From: Deltaproteobacteria bacterium
GTDB taxonomy: Bacteria > Desulfobacterota > Desulfomonilia > UBA1062
Direction of reading: 5' to 3'
Length of the DNA stretch: 64,000 bases
Assembly (NCBI GenBank): GCA_017992605.1
Contig: JAGOOG010000004.1
Coordinates: forward strand, 1-64,000
Position numbers and translations under genes: made by a program. The notes beneath the pieces are model-generated. The model worked only from the letters and a program-made list of their open reading frames with translations. It did not search any database and was not told where the DNA came from. Below, in pieces: positions 44,773-51,931 of this stretch (its first letter is position 1; each line of letters starts with the position of its first letter).

Positions 44773-46125
44773 TCACCCGGCAAGCCCCAAGATGTTCGAG
44801 GCAATGGAGAAATAGATCGCCAGCCCCACCACGTCCGCAATGGACGTGACCAGGGGGCTGCTGGCCACGGCAGGGTCCATGCGCAGACTGCTCAGGATGA
44901 AGGGCAGTCCTGCACCGAGCAGGTTGGTCACCAGGACGATGCCGGCCATGGCCAGGGAAACCACCAGGGCCATCTCGATGCCGCCCCGGTAGAACCCGAG
45001 CAGCCACGCGAGGAGCCCGAGGCTGATCCCGAGGACAAGCCCCATCACGAGTTCCCTGCCCACCACCCATGCATACTGGCCGGGTTTTACGTCCCCCGTG
45101 GCCATGGCCCGCACCATGAGGGTAGCGGACTGGGCCCCGGCGTTTCCCCCGGTGGCGATGAGCAGGGGTATGAAGAAAGCCAGAGCGATTGAAGACGCGA
45201 GGAGGTCCTCGTGGTAGGCGATGATGCCCCCCGACGCCAGGTTCACGATGACCAGCACTGCGAGCCACCCGACCCTCTTGCTGAACAGCGAGGAGAGGGT
45301 GGCGTCCCGGTAGCCGGTTCTCAGGGGGGTTACGGCGGCCGATCTCTGGAAGTCCTCGGTAACCTCCTTCTGGGCCACGTCGAGCACGTCGTCGACGGTA
45401 ACGATACCCAGGAGCACGCCATCGGAATCCACCACGGGCAGGGTGACGAGGTCATAGTGCTGAATCCTCCGGACCGCCTCTTCGCGGTCCTCGAAGGCGT
45501 TGATGCTCACAAAGGAGTGATCCATGAGCTGCTCCACCGTGTCGTCGGGGCCGGCCAGTATGAAGCGTCTCAGGCTCAGGGTGTCCAGGAGCTTCCACCA
45601 GGGATCCACCACGTGGATCACATGGATGGTTTCGCTGTCCTGCCCCCGCTCCCGTATGTGCTTGAGCGCCTCGGCCACCGTCCATTCCGGGCGGACGGCA
45701 ACGTAGTAGGGGGTCATGAGCCTGCCCACGCTTCTCTCCGGATACCCCAGCAGCTGCAGCGCCTCGAGCCGGTCGTCACGGTCGAGGAGATTCAGGAGCC
45801 GCTGGGTCGCCCTGCCCGGCATCTCCTCGAGGAACTCGGCAAGATCGTCTGGGTAGAGGTCGGCAAGGAGTTCTTTCGCCTCCTCGTCTGACAGCTCCTT
45901 GAGCAGGTCGTCCTTCTGGGAAGACTCGAGGTATGAGAATGCATCCGACGCCTGCGACCTGGGAAGCAGGCGGAACAGCAGGATACGGTCGTTCTTGGCC
46001 AGAGCAAGGAGGAGGTCGGCGATGTCTGGTGCCGGGACGTCGCGGAGAAGGTTCCGCGCTCCTGCCCAGTCCTTGAGGAAAAGCAGCTCCTGTACGTGCA
46101 TTACGGGGTTGTCCTGTTCATCCAT
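44773..46125 (-). CDS. mgtE: MgtE-family magnesium transporter
   Basis: A 450-residue MgtE. The N-terminal superhelical domain (about 1-130; ADLYPDDLAEFLEEMP) is followed by a CBS pair (about 135-255), a connecting helix and five C-terminal membrane spans with PLLIATGGNAGAQSATLMVR and the pore region LLGAGLPFIL. Mg2+ binding between the cytosolic domains closes the channel when Mg2+ is plentiful. Length and order are normal. GGAGAGG precedes the ATG. It follows the YjdF-like gene by 34 bp and may share its transcript. Confidence 0.95.
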   Translation of the reverse strand: MDEQDNPVMHVQELLFLKDWAGARNLLRDVPAPDIADLLLALAKNDRILLFRLLPRSQASDAFSYLESSQKDDLLKELSDEEAKELLADLYPDDLAEFLEEMPGRATQRLLNLLDRDDRLEALQLLGYPERSVGRLMTPYYVAVRPEWTVAEALKHIRERGQDSETIHVIHVVDPWWKLLDTLSLRRFILAGPDDTVEQLMDHSFVSINAFEDREEAVRRIQHYDLVTLPVVDSDGVLLGIVTVDDVLDVAQKEVTEDFQRSAAVTPLRTGYRDATLSSLFSKRVGWLAVLVIVNLASGGIIAYHEDLLASSIALAFFIPLLIATGGNAGAQSATLMVRAMATGDVKPGQYAWVVGRELVMGLVLGISLGLLAWLLGFYRGGIEMALVVSLAMAGIVLVTNLLGAGLPFILSSLRMDPAVASSPLVTSIADVVGLAIYFSIASNILGLAG

Positions 46126-46159
46126 GTGTGCCCTCTCCTGTCCATTCCCGGCTGCCTGT

Positions 46160-46891
46160 TCAGGTTCCGAACAGCCCAGGGTTGCGTTCTATGAACCGCC
46201 GTATCCAGACCTCGATGAACGACTGCCGTTCGCGTATCATGTACCACCAGCCCAGTATGCTGATGGTCAGCGCACCCAGGGTATCGACGATGAGATCCCA
46301 CATCGTGTCCGTCAGACCGAACGGGTCACCGGCCATGGGCTTCTGCATGTTCGTGCCAAAGAGACGGTCCATGGAGAACTCGAAGATCTCCCACAGCGCC
46401 CCCATGGCCACGGCAAAGGTGAAGGCGAAGAAGGCGACGAACCGCGGGAGCATGTGGACGTCCACTCGCTCATTCTCGTTGAGCACATAGACGAGGAGGA
46501 AGCCGAGGATTCCCAGCAGCAGACCGGACGTGGTGTGCAGGGCGATGTCCCACCACCAGATTCTCTCGTAGAAGCTCCTCACCTCACCGAGGAAGAGGGA
46601 CGCGAACACGAAGATCATGGCCAGAAGCAGGAACTCTGGGGGTATGTTCACCGGGAGGTGTTTCCTGAAAACGATGGGAGCCGCCGTGATCGCCATGATG
46701 AGGGCCACGGTGAAGGCGGCCATCCACTGACCCTCCAGGAGAACGGCCACGAATTCCACCGCCATGATGACCTGGAGCGCTATGACTACCCAGCGGTGGA
46801 CGTGCGCAGCTGTGCTCGTTGAAGCCCCCCTGGAGGTGTGAGCGATGTCGTCTCCCTCGTCAGGTCGTTCCCGTTCCGGGTTGTCGTGCAT
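46160..46891 (-). CDS. YjdF-like (DUF2238) membrane protein
   Basis: A 243-residue membrane protein. A hydrophilic N-terminus of about 40 residues precedes six or so hydrophobic spans. It shows WWWDIALHTTSGLLLGILGF and MGALWEIFEFSMDRLFG, then DTMWDLIVDTLGAL, the pattern of DUF2238/YjdF proteins, whose function is unknown. The ATG at 46891 has AAGGAGGGGG 4 nt upstream; an ATG 30 nt earlier lacks one. It is 34 bp upstream of mgtE on the same strand. Confidence 0.82.
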   Translation of the reverse strand: MHDNPERERPDEGDDIAHTSRGASTSTAAHVHRWVVIALQVIMAVEFVAVLLEGQWMAAFTVALIMAITAAPIVFRKHLPVNIPPEFLLLAMIFVFASLFLGEVRSFYERIWWWDIALHTTSGLLLGILGFLLVYVLNENERVDVHMLPRFVAFFAFTFAVAMGALWEIFEFSMDRLFGTNMQKPMAGDPFGLTDTMWDLIVDTLGALTISILGWWYMIRERQSFIEVWIRRFIERNPGLFGT

Positions 46892-46949
46892 CGCACCCCC
46901 TCCTTCATGGCAGCATTGCAACCATGCTCACTGTGATGAATGGAACCTG

Positions 46950-47234
46950 TCAGAGCCCGGAAACCATGTCTTCGTACAGCCTCTCGGCATCCTCCCTCCG
47001 GCACAGCTCAGTTCCCGGCGTCATGTCCGCCGCCGTGCCTGCCGACACGCCGGAAAGGATAGCTTCCCTGAGCCGCTTTCCCCTGGCAAGGCTCAACACG
47101 ATGCCGGCGACCATGCTGTCTCCGGCACCCACTTTGCTGACGATCGGTACCGTCGGTGGATGGACATGTTCGGTGAACTCCCTGGAAACCATCAGAGCAC
47201 CGGCTGCGCCGAGAGAAATGACCAGAACTGGACA
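46950..47234 (-). pseudogene. Truncated PfkB-family sugar kinase (C-terminal remnant)
   Basis: The reading frame encodes CPVLVISLGAAGALMVSRE, then VPIVSKVGAGDSMVAGIVLS and ILSGVSAGTAADMTPGTELC. This is the last third of a PfkB/ribokinase-fold 1-phosphofructokinase, including the GAGD catalytic anion-hole motif. Upstream of 47234 the frame loses similarity and there is no N-terminal domain or plausible start. It is therefore a decayed gene fragment. It lies between the YjdF-like gene and the RelA-like gene. Confidence 0.7.
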
Positions 47235-47407
47235 TCGACCCGCCCGCCTTCTTCCCGTGAACCCCGGGATAGTGCTTTGCCATGCATTGGCACCCCTGGC
47301 CGTTCCTGCCCTTCATGCACCACATGCGGATGGAGAGCAAGACGCGGCCTAGAGAAATGAGCAGCGTGGTCCTGTCATGCTCCTTCCCGGCCAGGGGTTC
47401 GTAAGAA

Positions 47408-48454
47408 CTAGACACTGTCTCTCCCCTTCCAGGCCACCGTCCCTCTGAGAAGGCGCTCCTTCACCTTGGCCATCCTCCGGGCCTTGTATCGGTCATGGCT
47501 CGCTTCTCCCTGTTCATTGGTGATGTTCGACACCTTGTCCACGATCTGGAACTCCGCAAGGACATGCACGACCCTTGACGACAATTCGATCCCGGGTGCC
47601 CACACCTCCAGCTGCCGGTCATCCAGGCGCAGGGGGAGATCGACGATGAAGTTGGCCGACTTGAACGTGTTGCTCGTGTCCGGGTTCGACGGCCCGCGCA
47701 TGTCGTGTTCATACATCAGATCCACCTGAAATGCCTGTATCATCTTCGAGACGCGCGGGTGACGATCGAGGAAATCCGTGAAGTCGAAGATCGTATTGTG
47801 GCTCTCGCCCGGCACGATACAGTGAAACGGAAAGAGGTGTTCGCTGAGGTATGCCACCACGGGCACGATCTCCTCGACGGTTGCGGTGACAAGCCGGAAG
47901 CGTATCATGTCATAGAGGAACGCCCTGTTTCCCTGTCTCTTGCTCAGCAGTTTGGTGATGATGGAGTCATGGGACTTGTGACTGCTCTGGAAATCGATGA
48001 TGGGGTATCCCTTCTCCTGCATCTCCCGGACGACGCGTGAGGTCTTCTCCTCGAGAAGGTGGTAGAGTTCCCTGTCCGATATATTCAGCCTGGACTTGAG
48101 TTCCATCGCATGAATGTGATGCACCACATTCATCACCTTCAACACCATGCAGGCCTGACTCCTGACCGCCGATCTCCGGCCGGAAGCAAGGAGCATGAGA
48201 TGCCCAATGGATGCGGCATCACATATCTCGCGGGCGAAGGTGAGCCCTGCATTCCTCTGAAGATACTCGATGGCGCTCATGCGTATCCAGCATAAATGAG
48301 CCTCGTCCTCTTCTGGGATGAACCCGTTCACCCGAAGGAGGGAATCGCATTCACCAAGGGAGGTCATCCCCAGGCTCCGCCAGTCGAGAACCGACCCGCC
48401 GCGCAGTACCAACCGCGCACGCTCGATCTCACCCAGAGACAGCTCGACGATCAT
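47408..48454 (-). CDS. TIGR04552-like protein with RelA/SpoT-like central region
   Basis: A 348-residue soluble protein resembling the deltaproteobacterial TIGR04552 group. After an alpha-helical N-terminus, the segment SSHKSHDSIITKLLSKRQGN and the following FLYDMIRFRLVTATVEEIVP mimic the start of RelA/SpoT nucleotidyltransferase domains (Lys/Ser-rich strand, then D-x-x-R-x-R). The later SNTFKSANFIVDLPLRL is similarly placed to a catalytic strand. Function is unknown and the nucleotidyltransferase link is inference. AAGGTG precedes the ATG. No operon partner is evident. Confidence 0.6.
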   Translation of the reverse strand: MIVELSLGEIERARLVLRGGSVLDWRSLGMTSLGECDSLLRVNGFIPEEDEAHLCWIRMSAIEYLQRNAGLTFAREICDAASIGHLMLLASGRRSAVRSQACMVLKVMNVVHHIHAMELKSRLNISDRELYHLLEEKTSRVVREMQEKGYPIIDFQSSHKSHDSIITKLLSKRQGNRAFLYDMIRFRLVTATVEEIVPVVAYLSEHLFPFHCIVPGESHNTIFDFTDFLDRHPRVSKMIQAFQVDLMYEHDMRGPSNPDTSNTFKSANFIVDLPLRLDDRQLEVWAPGIELSSRVVHVLAEFQIVDKVSNITNEQGEASHDRYKARRMAKVKERLLRGTVAWKGRDSV

Positions 48455-48603
48455 GGTGCACCTTGCTTAAAGGCCGGCTTCATGCAGCCTGAAGACGTTC
48501 AATGCGTCCTGACATGCAGACATGTATAGATCCCTTGAAGCCGCTGTCAAGTGCCCTGTACCCCAATACATCCGTGCCTGCGCTCCGGCTTGGTGGGACA
48601 GTC

Positions 48604-48639
48604 CGAAAAAAACCGGTGCCGGGCATGACGCCCGGCACC
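48604..48639 (-). terminator. Intrinsic terminator of pal
   Basis: A perfect 10-bp stem GGTGCCGGGC with its complement (48615-48624 and 48630-48639) and a 5-nt loop is followed on the minus strand by seven T residues (48606-48612). It lies about 70 nt after the pal stop. The remaining DNA of 48455-48603 shows nothing else I can support. Confidence 0.88.
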
Positions 48640-48709
48640 CTGAAGATGTATGAAGGGTTATGTGGGGTGTTTCACGCATGTGCACAGCGGGGAAAGGATG
48701 CCCTGCACG

Positions 48710-49264
48710 TTATCTGTTGCTGATCACGACCTGGCCCCGCCTGTTCTTGGCCCAGGCCTCCTCGTTGCTCGCCGGGTCAATGGGCCGCTCCTCCCCGTAG
48801 CTCACCGTGGTCAGCCTCTCCCGGGCTATCCCCATGGTCACGAGATAATCCGCGGCTGCCTCGGCCCGCCGGTCGCCCAGGGCCATGTTGTACTCAGCCG
48901 TTCCCCGCTCGTCGCAGTGACCCTGCACCTCCACGGCAAGGTCGGGGTTGGCCTTCAGGAACAACGCCTTCCTGTCGAGCGTGGCAGCCGCATCAGGGGT
49001 GAGGGTGTATCTGTCGAAGTCGAAATAGATGACTTCGTTTTCGAAGGCCTTGACCTCCGCCTCGCGGCCCGAGATGGAGACAGGCTCCTGTGCGGCCGCC
49101 CGGGCCTGGTCAAGTGCGCCTGCAGCCTGTTCAGTCTTCATCCCATCCTGGACGGGGGGCTGTGTCTCCTTCTCCACGATCTGCTTCTTCGCGCATCCGG
49201 TGCTCAGAAATACCGCGCCGGCTACCATGAGGACCACCAATCCGACACGTCTTCTCTCTCTCAT
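48710..49264 (-). CDS. pal: Peptidoglycan-associated lipoprotein (Pal/OmpA family)
   Basis: A 184-residue lipoprotein. The signal peptide ends in the lipobox LSTGC, so Cys 23 should be acylated. The OmpA-like peptidoglycan-binding domain covers about 70-184: IYFDFDRYTLTPDAAATLD, VQGHCDERGTAEYNMALGDR and VSYGEERPID. Pal ties the outer membrane to the cell wall in the Tol-Pal system; no tol genes are present here. AAAAGGAGGAA precedes the ATG. A structured leader element lies about 150 nt upstream and a strong terminator follows. Confidence 0.93.
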   Translation of the reverse strand: MRERRRVGLVVLMVAGAVFLSTGCAKKQIVEKETQPPVQDGMKTEQAAGALDQARAAAQEPVSISGREAEVKAFENEVIYFDFDRYTLTPDAAATLDRKALFLKANPDLAVEVQGHCDERGTAEYNMALGDRRAEAAADYLVTMGIARERLTTVSYGEERPIDPASNEEAWAKNRRGQVVISNR

Positions 49265-49414
49265 GACATTCCTCCTTTTCCTTCCCCGGTACGTGCGGGG
49301 GCATGACGTGGTGCCGAAACCTGCACATGCTCCCTGTCCGTCGTTCTCGTCCCTGGGATTTGGTCGGAACCTCCCGGGATCTCCCTGACGGAAGGTACGT
49401 GAAAAGCAAAGACA

Positions 49415-49496
49415 GCCATCCGTCTTGTCGACAGATGGCGGCCCGACCATCCGCCAGTCCTGCGGTGACCGGCCCTCCGGTCACTCCCCCCCTGTA
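49415..49496 (-). ncRNA. Structured leader element, copy A (upstream of pal)
   Basis: On the minus strand a GTGACCGG/CCGGTCAC hairpin is followed by CAGGA, then CGGATGGTCGGGCCGCCATC and AAGACGG. The same string with identical spacing recurs at 49938-50009. Two mutually exclusive pairings are possible: GGATGG with CCATC, or GCCATC with the downstream GATGGC. This looks like a cis-acting RNA switch or a family of small elements; no known class matched. Confidence 0.4.
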
Positions 49497-49520
49497 CGCA
49501 TGAACATGTCTTGGTGTTGT

Positions 49521-49868
49521 CTAGTGCACTCGTGTGACTATCGCATGGGCGAGTACCCAGAACAACCCGGCCGCTGCAATGAGCTTGATGGCATATCGTG
49601 CCAAATCCCTCATGGTTTCGGGTTCATTCTCCTCTGTATGCCCATGGTATACAGAGATGTCCACGTACCGAGTCACGATGAGCCCGGCGACTGCAATCCA
49701 GAAGACCACATCGAGAACAGCCCGTGATTCGTGCGAACCGACAATGATCAGAATGAGCAGGATGACAAGGAGAAAGTTGCCGAGAACCTTCCAGGTGAGA
49801 CGCACCATGCGTGCGGCGACGTCATCGTTTTCTGTCTCTACGACATGCTGCTGCGGTATCTTATCCAT
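49521..49868 (-). CDS. PsiE-like small membrane protein
   Basis: A 115-residue membrane protein. A hydrophilic N-terminus is followed by three to four hydrophobic segments (VLGNFLLVILLILIIVG, VLDVVFWIAVAGLIVTRYVD, LIAAAGLFWVLAHAIV), with the acidic loop HGHTEENEPE between. Topology and the VTRYVDISVYHG motif resemble PsiE/phosphate-starvation-inducible proteins, but sequence support is modest. GGAGGC precedes the ATG. The duplicated leader element lies about 85 nt upstream. Confidence 0.6.
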   Translation of the reverse strand: MDKIPQQHVVETENDDVAARMVRLTWKVLGNFLLVILLILIIVGSHESRAVLDVVFWIAVAGLIVTRYVDISVYHGHTEENEPETMRDLARYAIKLIAAAGLFWVLAHAIVTRVH

Positions 49869-49937
49869 AAACGCCTCCAGAGAGTGTGCCCATGGAGCGT
49901 GATGAATCCATGGACTCGTCGGACAGGGGAGTACACC

Positions 49938-50009
49938 CGTCTTATCTCTGGATGGCGGCCCGACCATCCGGAAATCCTGAAGCGACGAAACCGCAGGCCG
50001 CTTCACCCT
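49938..50009 (-). ncRNA. Structured leader element, copy B (upstream of the PsiE-like gene)
   Basis: It shares with copy A the 20-bp identity GATGGCGGCCCGACCATCCG (plus strand 49951-49970), the box CCGTCTT 7 nt to the left and TCCTG 4 nt to the right, all without gaps. Its 5' hairpin (minus strand) is GAAGCG/CGCTTC, different in sequence from copy A but in the same position. The alternative pairing CATCC with GGGTG is preserved. Confidence 0.4.
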
Positions 50010-50108
50010 TGATGACTCGCGCACCATGTCTTGTCGGACGACATGGTAAGATCATTTTTTATACTATCTTTTCCTTTCGGTCAACAATGTCCCCGTAGTG
50101 CCCCTCGA

Positions 50109-50136
50109 TTGAAAACGCTGCCCCGTGGGATATGTG
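50109..50136 (+). promoter_or_regulatory. Candidate promoter for the fluoride riboswitch transcript
   Basis: TTGAAA (50109-50114) and TATGTG (50131-50136) are 16 bp apart and end about 14 nt before the riboswitch, so transcription would start just ahead of it. Confidence 0.4.
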
Positions 50137-50150
50137 TCGGGTACCGTACC

Positions 50151-50211
50151 GGGGATGGAGTCCCCCTGCAACCGCCGGATATGGCTGATGACTCCCGGCA
50201 GAGCGATCTGC
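50151..50211 (+). ncRNA. Fluoride riboswitch (crcB motif) with adjoining hairpin
   Basis: The order and spacing fit the fluoride aptamer: GGGGATGGAGTCCCC (first stem-loop), AACCGCC, a short loop, then GGCTGATGACTCC. The loop GGAGTC is complementary to GACTCC, giving the required pseudoknot, and GCC pairs with GGC. A GCAGA/TCTGC hairpin (50198-50211) follows directly and abuts the AAGGAG ribosome site at 50212-50217, so control of translation is likely. Known aptamers switch on crcB or ClC-F exporters at toxic fluoride. Here only a 43-codon ORF follows. Confidence 0.85.
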
Positions 50212-50223
50212 AAGGAGTTTTTC

Positions 50224-50355
50224 ATGGTTTCGGCATCAGAGAACAGTCCCACCCGTGGCAGGTCCGGCGTGATCGAGGAACTGATCCGGCGTCTCGCCGC
50301 CCGGCAGACAGGGGAGCACGGATCTCCTGTTCATGGCCGAGAGAGGGAACGCTGA
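50224..50355 (+). CDS. 43-residue protein under fluoride riboswitch control
   Basis: ATG 50224 is 6 nt behind AAGGAG, which itself abuts the riboswitch expression platform. The product is short and charged: MVSASENSP at the start, an amphipathic helix GVIEELIRRLAARQ in the middle and a tail ending RERER. It has no membrane segment and no family I recognise. It is not a fluoride exporter. It could be a small regulatory peptide, the remnant of a longer fluoride-responsive gene, or chance coding behind an orphan riboswitch. The convergent MFS terminator begins 28 nt after its stop. Confidence 0.45.
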   Translation: MVSASENSPTRGRSGVIEELIRRLAARQTGEHGSPVHGRERER

Positions 50356-50382
50356 GACACCTTGTAGACCGGGTGGATGGGT

Positions 50383-50418
50383 ATAAAAAGGGCAGGCCGG
50401 GATTCCTCCGGGCCTGCC
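50383..50418 (-). terminator. Intrinsic terminator of the first OFA carrier gene
   Basis: GGGCAGGCC (50389-50397) and its complement (50410-50418) form a stem with a 12-nt loop partly closed by CCGG pairs. On the minus strand it is followed by TTTTTAT. It lies 25 nt after the MFS stop. Confidence 0.8.
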
Positions 50419-50442
50419 CTCTCTTTTCACATTCTGTTGCGG

Positions 50443-51696
50443 TTAGGCCGTTCTGTGCATCGGTTTCTTGTAGACCAGCGCGATGACGAAGCCCACTGCG
50501 AGCAGTGCCGCCGCGGCGTAGAGGGCGCCCTGGAAGCTCTGGGTGGCCTCGTAGATCCTGGCGAATATGAGCGGGCCGACAACGCCTGCCACACCCCACG
50601 CGGTGAGCATGATGCCGTAGATGCGCCCGATGTTCTTGGGCCCGAAGGCATCAGCCGCAAAGGCCGGCATGGTGGCGAAGCCGCCGCCGTAGCAGGCGAG
50701 CAGGTAGCAGGCGATGATGGTGAACATGAGCTGGTTGGTGATCTTGGGGAAGAGGATGTAGAGGATCGCCTGGCTGAGGAACATGGTGATGAACACGCCC
50801 TTGCGGCCGATGAAGTCGGAGGTCCACGCCCAGAAGAGCCGGCCCGCGCCGTTGAATATGGAAGCGATGGCCAGGATCGAGCCTCCTGCAATGGCCAGCG
50901 CTTCAGGGGTGATCTCCGGGATATTCAACTTGACCACGTTCTGTGCCATGGGCGAAAGCTGCGAGATGAGGCCGATGCCTGCGCTGATGTTGAGACAGAG
51001 CATGGCCCAGAGCATCCACCACTGGGGGGTCCTGATGGCCTCGCCCGTCTCGTAGGAGTCAGCGGCGCTCGCACCGCCGCCCGCTGCCGGGGAGAACCCT
51101 GCAGGCAGCCAGCCTGCCGGGGGATTCTTGTAGAACTGGGCGGAAAGCGTCACCAGGACCAGGAAGATGGCGCCCCACATGTAGAACGTGTTGGCCACGC
51201 CCATGCTGACGATGTTCGCCGGTGCGATCTTGCCCATGAAGAACGCGCCCATGCCGAAACCCATGACCGCCAGGCCGGTGACCAGGCCGCGCTTGTCGGG
51301 GAACCATCGCACCAGGGTGGCGATGGGGGTGATGTAGCCGAAGGCGTTGCCGATGGCTGCGATCACGCCGTAGCCCAGGTAGAGGAGCCAGAGGCTTCCG
51401 ATATGATCGGCATAGCCGGCCAGTATGGTCCCGGCGCCGAACAGTATCCCGCCCAGGGTACCGGTGAACCGGGGCCCCTTCTTGTCCAGGATGGTCCCGC
51501 CGAACGCGCAGAACAGGCCGATGAGGCCGATGCACAGGACAAAGGTCATCTGGGTCTGGGTCTCGGTCCATCCATGGCTCGCAATGAGCGCCTTCTTGAA
51601 CACGGACCATGCATAGACGGTTCCCAGACTGAGCTGCATGACAATTGCAGCGATCGCGATAATCCATCTTTTGCTTTCAAGATTTTCGTTGGCCAT
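50443..51696 (-). CDS. OFA-family major facilitator (oxalate/formate antiporter type)
   Basis: A 417-residue MFS carrier with twelve hydrophobic spans. It shows SLGTVYAWSVFKKAL in span 1, WFPDKRGLVTGLAVMGFGMGA in the conserved loop between spans 4 and 5, and NGAGRLFWAWTSDFIGRK between 8 and 9, all OFA hallmarks. OFA members exchange oxalate, formate or other carboxylates; the exact substrate is unknown. With two formate dehydrogenases nearby, formate or a related acid is plausible. It is divergent from a second, distinct OFA gene. GAGGGGG precedes the ATG. Confidence 0.9.
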   Translation of the reverse strand: MANENLESKRWIIAIAAIVMQLSLGTVYAWSVFKKALIASHGWTETQTQMTFVLCIGLIGLFCAFGGTILDKKGPRFTGTLGGILFGAGTILAGYADHIGSLWLLYLGYGVIAAIGNAFGYITPIATLVRWFPDKRGLVTGLAVMGFGMGAFFMGKIAPANIVSMGVANTFYMWGAIFLVLVTLSAQFYKNPPAGWLPAGFSPAAGGGASAADSYETGEAIRTPQWWMLWAMLCLNISAGIGLISQLSPMAQNVVKLNIPEITPEALAIAGGSILAIASIFNGAGRLFWAWTSDFIGRKGVFITMFLSQAILYILFPKITNQLMFTIIACYLLACYGGGFATMPAFAADAFGPKNIGRIYGIMLTAWGVAGVVGPLIFARIYEATQSFQGALYAAAALLAVGFVIALVYKKPMHRTA

Positions 51697-51856
51697 ACAA
51701 CTACCCCCTCGATGTGCTTTTTATATACAGGTTACGGACAGAGCACTACCCTCTCTGAGCCTCATCTCTCATACCCTAATATCGTATGGATTAGCAACAG
51801 TTTCCGTGGGCCTTTCAGGATAATGTATGTGCCCTGGAGAATGAACCACTATTCAA

Positions 51857-51885
51857 TTGACAGATCCCGTTGACCCGGGTATAAA
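51857..51885 (+). promoter_or_regulatory. Promoter of the second OFA carrier gene
   Basis: A near-consensus sigma70 site: TTGACA (51857-51862), 17-bp spacer, TATAAA (51880-51885), about 47 nt before the start codon. The 235-bp divergent region also serves the opposite OFA gene, whose -10 is less clear. Confidence 0.7.
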
Positions 51886-51931
51886 CCCCGGCTATTGTTT
51901 CCAATTTTTGGTGATGGAGAAGGAGGTTTCT

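Noticed and set aside
47008-47415. A 135-codon minus-strand ORF overlapping the PfkB remnant
   Set aside because: Its frame conflicts with the recognisable kinase frame, its sequence is rich in Cys, Arg and Ser without pattern, and no start signal is evident.
49415-50009. Guanidine-III riboswitch
   Set aside because: The AAGACGG box is reminiscent of it, but the required 5' ACGAGG half and pseudoknot arrangement are missing. Cyclic-di-GMP, cobalamin and TPP motifs were also considered and do not fit.
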